Shown in pieces: positions 56,592 through 64,000 of a stretch of 64,000 bases of DNA. Origin of the DNA: Polychytrium aggregatum (taxonomy: Eukaryota > Chytridiomycota > Chytridiomycetes > Polychytriales); contig NW_026516331.1 of assembly GCF_025602895.1 (NCBI RefSeq), forward strand, positions 55,985 to 119,984, given 5' to 3'. Every line of letters begins with the position of its first letter. Position 1 is the first letter of the stretch. A model generated the notes under the pieces. It had not been told where the DNA came from. It ran no database searches and saw only the letters and a list, made by a program, of their open reading frames with translations. A program made the translations under genes and the position numbers.

Positions 56592-57003
56592 GAAGCGACA
56601 GGAGCGATACCGCCCGATGGCGCAGCGGAGAGTGTGCCAGATGCAGGTCGTTTGTCGGGGGTCGCGCCGTTTCCTGCATCGATTTTGCCCTCGCTGTCCG
56701 TTCCAGCAATCGCCGGCTGCCGTCCGCCCTGCATTTGCCCAGCCTCGCACTCTCGAATCTCACCGCCCGGGCGCTGCTCCTGCTGCACTGTCCGCCTCCC
56801 CCGATCCCGTCTCCGAGCATCACCGGCTATCCAACGAGCGCGGAGTGATGCTGCTGACCATCCCCGTATCTTTTGTACACACATCAATATCCGGACCCGG
56901 CTCCTTCGCCCTCGACCGAGCTTAGCCATCGTCGTTCGGTCGCCCCACCTGCTCTGCCTCCCGCCAGGCGGCCTCCAGCGCTTCTTTCGCGGCGGATCGC
57001 TCG

Positions 57004-57066
57004 CCAGTGACTTTGTCAGTGACTTTGTCTGTGGTTTCATCAGTGGTTTCGCCAGTGACTTCGTCC
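57004..57066. repeat. 12-bp repeat (AGTGACTTTGTC)n
   Basis: Five units with variants (tgtggtttcatc, agtggtttcgcc), about 110 bp upstream of the SMG-family ATG. Confidence 0.8.
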
Positions 57067-57175
57067 TCAATCCGTCAACAGACCCCTGTGCAAGCTCTTC
57101 AGACTCTCGCTTGCCACTCAACCCGCACCACACCCAACCTGGATCGAGTCTTTGACAAGCCATCGATAGCTGTTC

Positions 57176-60100
57176 ATGGCGCTGACCTCAGAATCGCTCT
57201 CAGCGCATCTCAACGGCCTCTGGGAGTATGTTCAGTCGAGAGCCTTGATACGGCTTCGGGGCGATGGTCGCTGTCTGCTGCTGGCGCATCAACATATGCC
57301 GCTGTCTGGAGTTTGTGGCCTGTGGTTGATGCCGCAGGCCGATTGACGGCTGCTGCTCTGTTATCGGCTGCTAATTGATTTCTTGGATTTCTCCTCCCCC
57401 CTTGTCCCGATTCCTCCCAACGTCGACCACCAACGTTCTGCATGCATTTGGCTGCTGCGAACCCAGGGAATCCAAAGAATACGAGCAGAAGCTCAAAGAC
57501 CACTACCAGAAGAATGGCGCCCTGTCCATCGTACATGGCGTTGTCGACGCAGCCGAGCCCGATCCGATCCGCATGGCACGGCTCTGTCTCCTCGAGATCT
57601 ACGAAGATATTGTGACCTCGGATCCAGCCTCAGCTTCATCCAAGGGGCTGAACGACAGGATCTGGAACCTCGGATTCTACTCGAGGATCGAGGTGCTTCG
57701 CAATGCGATGCGAAAGGTAGTGCTGCTGATCGTCCTGCAATCCCCATGCTTGCATTGGATGTTTGGGCCTTGAGCCACTGGCTGTCGATACTCGACCCCG
57801 CGGCGTCAGTTGTTTCAACGAGCTTGCGCTAACCCCAAAATCGAATGACCTCGACAGCGAGACCTCGGCCCAGACAACATAGAATCCGTCCGCAGCGCAT
57901 ACCTTGGGCACCTCAGAGAAGCAGCCTGGTTCTACAAAATCTTGATCATGGAGCTCGGTCTTGAGGACAGCGCCTCTGTTGGCGTTGGTAAGTAGCGGCC
58001 TCGTCAGCATGGGGTCATCGCCAAGAGCGGGTCAAGGCCAGAAGGCAGATCGACTCAGCTGTTGCTTGCGTCCCACTACAGCCAGGTTTCTGGAGCCCGG
58101 CAGCGAGTTGACCAAGGCCGATAAGGAAGCCCGAGCCCGTATTTCGGTCGTGCACCGATGCATTATGAACCTCGGCGACATAGGTATCGAGCATTTTTGC
58201 CAGCCCAGTTGGCTCAGTCGTTGCATGTTGTCGTATTTCTGGACCGATTGCTGGCTTGCAAGATATGAAGCACGATACATCATACTGACATCGCCCCTCC
58301 CCGTTAAAAGCCCGATACGAGGAGATGCTCAGCACAGACACACGCCAGCTTTGCAGCGTTGCGCAGAGACACTATCGCCATGCAATGAAGCTCAATCCGC
58401 ATCACGGTTGGTACATGCTCGTGCTTCCAACGGGCACCCACGATTCCCGCTGTCCAGTCGTACTGCACAATATGAGTCCTAACGCTACTGAAATCGCTCG
58501 CCCTCGGCCGCTGCTCTCGAACCCTGAACGCCTCAGGCAAACCTGCTTCCCAGCTCGCCATTATTGCGATGAGTAACCAGTCCGAGTTCGAAGGCGTCTA
58601 CTACTACTCACTTGCGTGCGTATCCTGATCTGCCCCGAGACTCTTGGATGCTCGTGGCTGCGCTACCGTTGCACTACTCCCACTCCCGAGCGCCTCCCGT
58701 TCAAAGAACTGACGGAACTAAACTGCCGTTTGCCACAAATGTGCCGCAGAAATGCCAACAACTCACCCTACGGCATCGCCAAGGAAAATCTCAATACTTA
58801 CTACAAGTCTGTCTTTCCTCGGACGATGCTGGGACGGAGACCCACCACAGTGAAGGAGTACGTTCTCTCGCTCGCCTCGCTGACCGTGGAGTCGTCGGGC
58901 CTGTCCATATTCCCGCCAACTTCTGTCTGATCGAGATCCTCGGATGCGTGTCATGGGCTAAGCTGCTCGTGGAGCCCCATTCGCGCTGTCCATTCGGCTA
59001 ATCGCATTATGACCACTAACATTTCACCAACCTTGCGGTGTTGTTTGGATCGCCATCTCCCTCGGCTGGATCATGGCTGATTAGAGGTGAAGAACAAGCG
59101 CTTTTCAGCCTCCAAAAGCACTTTCTTTCCATGCACCGATGTCTGATAGGCTTCCAGCAACATGGCCTCAGGTAAGCCAGCGCATCTGTCCCCCACTTCC
59201 GCTAGCTCCCCAGACTCCTTATCACGGTGTAATATTCCTCTGGGCAGCGATCTTCTGGCCGCGGCCGAAGCCTTCGGAGAAACAGCAGCAGAGGCTCTTC
59301 AAGACCTTGCCCTGGATGCAGCCTCTGTCTTTATTCAACAGTGCGTCATCATCATTGTCTGCTCGGTTCACGAGCTCAACCAAGTCTTCAATGGCACCAG
59401 TACGTGACAACGAATGCAGCCCCTCGGCAGCTTCCTTTGATTTATCCCGGCGGCATTCCGTCCAGAATGCCCTCCCTTCCAATGCTGCGAGCACATTGTA
59501 TGGGCTCGGCAAAGCGTCGGAGATCCATGGCTCAAGCTCGGCACTAACTGTCTCGACGCATTCATTTCCAGCCCAGTCCAATGTCCGGCAAAAGGCACGC
59601 CATTATCAGACGGTGATCCTTGGTGTTCTCTTCGATCTCACGAGCCGATCCCTTGGCTTTATTATCGAGCGTATGGCATCGTTTGGCGCCGACGATACGG
59701 TTCAGATCGACGGGTTCTCTCGGCTTGTGGACGAAGAAGACCCGGTCCTCAAGTTTTTGATTCCAGCAGCTCTTGGCTGCATGTGGATCGCTCAAAACCC
59801 CCATCTGATCCCCCAGTATCTCAACTACACCAAGACCCTGGGTGACGCTGCTTTGACACAGCGCTATAACAAGGTGAGCTGGGTCCCTGTCGCCAACTGT
59901 ACTGCACTGCATTGCACTGCATTGCGCGGCATTGCAGTGTCTGGAGCCAGCCCTCGCCAACGGCGATCCTGACCTTGCTATCCTCAATCATCATATCCCA
60001 GCATATCTTTGACTTTGGGCGATCCATCTCAGATCTCACCAACCAGCTGCTTGCCTTCGTGGACATGGATGGATGCACCCAAGCCCTTCCCGAAGACGAA

Positions 60101-61366
60101 GAGCTGCTGGGCCTGGCGCCGCTGCGAGCTTTCTACGACCACCTCGATCTGACTTCGATCGCCAAGCTGCTGGCTTGCCCATCCGGAAGCGGCACTTTGA
60201 GAAGCTTTGCCGAAAGTGTTGCGAACCGCGTATCCCGAATCGCCAACGTCGTCAAGGTCCTGTCTGAAGACGACGGCAATGCCATCTTTAAATATGCCGA
60301 GGCCGAGGGTAGATTCGTTGTGATGGACGACTCGACCAAGGTGAGTCTGTGGACGGAGGCAGCTGGATGGGTATCCCGGTATCGCAGACCTACACCCCCT
60401 ATGCTGGCCGTTCTTGGCTTGACTTGGACTGGTTTGGCCTGGACTGGCTTGGCTTGAGGCACCGCTGATTCCCGTTCGTCGGTTTCAGAAACGCGATTTG
60501 CAAAAGCTGATGAAGGTTATGGCTGCAGAACGGCTCAAGCTCGAGTGTTCGGTATTGGAGGTGGCGCTTGCAAAGGCCTCCAAGCCCGTCGTCGTGCTCG
60601 ACGCAGAGGTTTTCGTGTATCACTTGAAGACGGTGCAGAAATGGCTCATGTCGCAGTCTTGCATCATCGTTCTGTCAATTGAGGGTGAGTCAGCCAAGAC
60701 GTTGTGCTTGTCGCTCGCGTGTTGTGTCGCTGCCAAAAAATCTTGCACGCATCTCCTGACCCTGACTTTGCTCTACTCATCTCAACGACGGGCACAAATT
60801 TGTAATTTGATTTCATCGCCTCGCAACCAGCCATCGACTACCTGGATCGCGCCAAGAAAGGAGTGACGCCCACCAGTGCCCGTGCGCGCGAAGCTATTCG
60901 ATATCTTGAGCAGGTACGCCCCAGAATCGGCACATGCATCGCTGCAGATATACGCCGCCCCACACGCCCATATCGTCTGCACTGGCAAAACGCCCTTCGC
61001 AAATGGCGACAAAGGCACACGGTAAACTCAACTCGCATGTTGTCTGTTGGCCACCAGAGGTTCAAGTACCGCACAAGCTCGCTGCATTTGCAGCAGAGCC
61101 ACGAGTCCTCCAATCCCTGGAGAGATGTGGACCTCGAGCTGCCCCGGTTGTCCAAGGAAGTACAGTCGATCCTCCAGTGTTGCGCATATTTCCAAGACCA
61201 GGCACTCTCCAAGCGAATCGAGAGCGACTCGGATCATATACTACACTTTGCTTTGGTCACCAACAATGCCGAGCTTTCGGATATTGCGCGAGAATCCCAA
61301 ATCGCAGTTCGGAGCCTCAGCGAATTCCACATCTACTTGAGGGAGCAATCCACCCGGAAAACCTGA
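57176..61366 (+). CDS. SMG5/6/7-EST1 family protein with degenerate PIN domain
   Basis: About 14 exons. The first ones (57176-57225, 57467-57716, 57858-57987, 58082-58183, 58311-58406, 58537-58615, from 58750) join in frame. The 14-3-3-like TPR region is clear: MARLCLLEIYEDIVTSDP, then HRCIMNLGDIARYEEML, HYRHAMKLNPHHGKPASQLA, IIAMSNQSEFEGVYYYSLA, SPYGIAKENL. Later exons give LFSLQKHFLSMHRC, LKFLIPAALGCMWIAQNP, EDE-ELLGLAPLRAFYDHLD. A C-terminal PIN fold follows (VVVLDAEVFVYHL, AREAIRYLEQRFKYR, LVTNNAELSDIARES). Family role: phospho-UPF1 binding in nonsense-mediated decay, or telomerase recruitment. The PIN keeps the first Asp, but the later acidic positions (NDDLIL and TDDRNL in SMG6) are replaced, so it resembles the non-nucleolytic SMG5 PIN. 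Some mid-gene exon edges are approximate. Confidence 0.82.
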
Positions 61367-62232
61367 CAAGCACATCCGTCGAAACAGCCCAGGCAAACAG
61401 ATCTGCCAGGGGATATGCCGTGCTTCGTGTCGCATGTAGGACTGCTCGAACGGCGTGTGACCACAATACCGTACCCCAACATGCCCTCAGCTGCACGGAA
61501 GCGATTCTCGCATTCCTCCCTGTGAGATACAGACATATGATTCAGGTTGCATCTCGATCGTGCTCGTGTGGCTCATCCCAGGCGGTGACATTGTTCGGCT
61601 GCCGGTCGCGTGGCCAAACAGAATACATATATTTTCGCCTATCAAGAGCCCCACCCACCTCTCCGAACAGATTGGTGTCTGTCCATGTCAGCCATTGTTC
61701 CATGGTTACAGTCCCAACCAATCCGACTGATTCCGGGGCTTGCCGCCGCCTGCCGGCGACTCACGGATCCGACATTCTTCATTCATATGTTTTGTTGTTG
61801 ACTTTCAGGACTACTTCTGCTGCGGCTTGTACAAGTCATCTCGCGGCATGCGAACAGTGCGGAGTGAATCGGTAGATTGGTTACACTTGCGTGGCTATGA
61901 GGCCGGTTGTCGAGGGAATCGCTGAGCATTACGACCAAACTTGTGTCTGCGATGAACTTCTGCGCGAAATATGTATGCTGCTGCCCTTCCAGATGCGATG
62001 AGCCAGCGAACGACCGCATTTAAATCCGGCGCAGCGTGTACGCTCTGCCATTTGCTTTCCAACGTCCTTGGCCGAGCCAGACCGCTGTCAGAGGAGTTGC
62101 TTGGACATCTGTGCCATTGCTGTTCGGAGCCAAGGAGCCAAGGAGCCAGAGCCGCAGGTCAAGGCAAACCAACGAGCACGAATCTACTGCTAGTTCTGTT
62201 TCACGACTTTTTCCACCTTACCGCTCATTGCC
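61367..62232. other. Intergenic, nothing supported
   Basis: Short ORFs only. A gagccaaggagccaaggagccaga triplicate near 62118-62150 is the only local repeat noticed. Confidence 0.45.
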
Positions 62233-63820
62233 ATGAACGTCACCGATCCAAACCTAGCTGCCACGCTGAATGTCCTCAGCCAAACCGAGAACTATGGCGG
62301 GTTTCCCAGCTTCTGTTCTTTGATCATCATCATAATCCTCGACCGATACAAAATCAAATTCAATGACTTCAAATTCCTGGTGACACTGATGGTCTATTTT
62401 GACTGCGTTGGCTTGCTGGTCAACTGGGCAACTCCAATGTGGGCAACAGCGACAATATGCCAGTCCACATGGCTGAATTGGGTGGGAGATATGATATATT
62501 CGGGCAAGGTATGGCTGTAACTGCACTTCCTGAGGCGACAGCTCCAGAAATAGGGGCCGGTGTGTTCGGATCACTCTGACCAGGATACGCTGTGGATGGT
62601 CGATCGTGACGGGGTTGCATCTCGACAATTCGGTTCATTTGTCCTGGGCGAAGAGTACTTGATGGTATCTGGACTAACCCGATCCTCCGAAACCCTTTAG
62701 GATGCCTTTCGCTGCGGATTTATTGCCTGGAAAGCCCTGCTCATCTCGCAGCCACACATGACTCCAAAGCTCGTTTCCAGGTTGACCATTACGGTGATGA
62801 TTCTGTCATTTTTGCTATATCAGACCTTTATCTGGACAACGTACAGCTTCTCGGGTCAGTATCAAGCACGCGATGAGCCTTCGATGTCCGCCGCGCTGAC
62901 AATGGAGCAGGACTGGATCACCGCGATGGGTACTAACGCTGGGGGGGGGATCGGGAATTACCACAGGAGACTGTTCCGGAACCGAAAGTGTTCAAGGCTC
63001 CGCCATCAGCCTGGTGATACTGTACATGTACTGGTTCTCGATTGAAGTTTCCTCGGCAATCGCGATGGTGTACACTCTGAGAATGGGGGTCAAAATCGAA
63101 CTTTTGGCCCACGGCACCGAGGAAAATCGATTTGTGGCTCGGGTGCTGTACAAAGAGACCTGGCGCATCTGCTGGGCAACGTTGCTGGAATCGACAGTGT
63201 CCGGATGTGCCATAGCCGAGCTGGTGAATCAGCGCAAGTATCTCTATCTTAAGGGATGCCTCTTTACGCTCTGTGAGTATCTTGCGTCCGTGACTCTCAA
63301 CCGATCGAAGAAGCTATCGGGCCAGAGTGACAGAGTTGACACTAACCACCCGATGCGCCAGCTCAATTTATGCTAGTGTTGACAATGATCGACAGTCCCG
63401 GCGGCCGAGGTGCAAGCACCACAGTTACATCGGAGCCTGCGAGTAGAGGGACAGTCTCGACCGTGCTGCCACTGGTTGCTCAACCATCACCCAAGGTTTG
63501 AGTGCGGCGGCAGAATGCCGCTGTCGAAGTATATTGGCCATCCACTGGTCATCATCAGCGACCAAGCTTGCGAACTGTTCTTGCATGGTTTCTCCATCTC
63601 GACGAGTGAATCCGGTCAGCAATCCTTCGCCGGGAATGGAATATCGCTCGGAAGAAAGCATATTTGCTGCATATTCCTGCTGTCGATTCACTTCCACTCG
63701 ATCAATTGGTCATTCATTTGCTCAAGGCACTCCACTACCGCAGCTCACCTTGCACCATATCGTCGTCCTACAAATACAAATCAATATTCTCGTCTGGCAG
63801 AGGAACTCCGCGCCGCATGA
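62233..63820 (+). CDS. Multi-pass membrane protein of unknown family
   Basis: Exons 62233-62511, 62701-62854 and 62967-63272 join in frame and encode about 246 aa with at least five hydrophobic segments: CSLIIIIILDRYK, FLVTLMVYFDCVGLLVNW, LTITVMILSFLLYQTFIW, ISLVILYMYWFSIEVSSAIA, WATLLESTVSGCAIAELV. The N-terminus MNVTDPN carries an N-glycosylation sequon. A fourth exon from about 63396, open to a stop at 63820, keeps the frame but has an unnatural composition, so the true end is uncertain. The pattern could be a receptor-like 7TM protein, but no signature was recognised. Confidence 0.55.
63425..63697 (-). CDS. Possible exon of a minus-strand gene continuing off the window
   Basis: Open frame of about 90 residues with natural composition (GEGLLTGFTRRDGETMQEQ, DDDQWMANILRQRHSAAALK). 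It overlaps the doubtful fourth exon of the membrane-protein gene on the other strand. Only one of the two can be right. No family recognised. Confidence 0.3.
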   Translation of the reverse strand: MEVNRQQEYAANMLSSERYSIPGEGLLTGFTRRDGETMQEQFASLVADDDQWMANILRQRHSAAALKPWVMVEQPVAARSRLSLYSQAPM

Positions 63821-64000
63821 TGTGCAAGTGGGATGACGAAGGAGATGCACCATCGATGGCAATCAACTCGGCGCAGGGACATGGAGCTGTGTGTGGGCGA
63901 CGAGAGCAAGGATATATTGTCTCGGTTCCTGGATGCCTGCCGAGTCTCGAACCTGGATGCCGGCTGAGTCTCGATTCTCACGATCCCAGACTCTTGTCGG

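Larger units (their letters stand above)
56506..57175. other. Intergenic between the Fanzor element and the SMG-family gene
   Basis: Starts with an 11-bp minisatellite (56516-56591), then GC-rich sequence and a 12-bp repeat tract (57004-57066). No gene supported; it should contain the promoter of the 57176 gene and the displaced upstream region of the 53150 gene. Confidence 0.5.

Noticed and set aside
56448-56823. Upstream extension of the transposase frame to 56823
   Set aside because: It runs outside the element through an 11-bp minisatellite and the terminal repeat, so it is an accidental open frame.

Overview
The window is nuclear DNA of a fungus. Almost every gene is broken by short GT-AG introns (with a few GC-AG ones) and packed on both strands with short spacers. 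A centriolar-type coiled-coil protein, a plant-like phosphofructokinase, a p22phox homologue, a minor-spliceosome protein and a Fanzor nuclease together point to a flagellated (zoosporic) lineage, most likely Chytridiomycota. That placement is inference, since no rRNA or marker gene lies here. All gene models were built by hand from splice signals and reading-frame continuity.

Layout: 1-3751 end of a CEP135/TSGA10-like coiled-coil gene (+); 5159-6786 arrestin-domain adaptor (+); 7101-7409 short non-autonomous transposon; 7851-8063 (-) and 8857-9078 (+) a divergent pair of small paralogous proteins; 9861-13058 tRNA m1G37 methyltransferase TRM5 (-); 13442-16105 CorA/Alr-type Mg2+ transporter (-); 16532-19031 membrane-anchored beta-lactamase-like hydrolase (+); 19929-22027 NudE (+); 22567-24044 U11/U12 snRNP 35K (+); 24310-27274 glucosidase II beta (+); 27304-27750 transposon derivative; 28208-30514 phosphofructokinase (-); 31196-34068 fungal transcription-factor-domain protein (-); 35853-43971 ABCC transporter (+); 44988-46992 SUMO E1 subunit SAE1/AOS1 (+); 47769-48551 p22phox/NoxD (-); 48770-49324 two abutting transposon derivatives; 49532-51321 and 51655-53150 two unrecognised low-complexity proteins (-); 53169-56505 a 3.3-kb Tc1/mariner-type element carrying a full-length Fanzor nuclease; 57176-61366 SMG5/6/7-EST1 family protein (+); 62233-63820 a multi-pass membrane protein (+).

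The most unusual content is the Fanzor element and its four short relatives. All five share terminal repeats starting with TA and containing a cgggaca-type core, and all keep the extreme 3' end of the Fanzor gene plus about 100 bp after the stop, even where everything else is lost. That is the pattern expected if this segment encodes the guide (omega/f) RNA scaffold and the end needed for mobilisation. The large copy also holds a DD34E transposase that has lost its DNA-binding region and its C-terminus, so it is probably immobile in cis while its Fanzor ORF is intact. The other genes are ordinary housekeeping functions (tRNA modification, ER glycoprotein folding, SUMOylation, NMD, dynein regulation, glycolysis) with no sign of a joint pathway.
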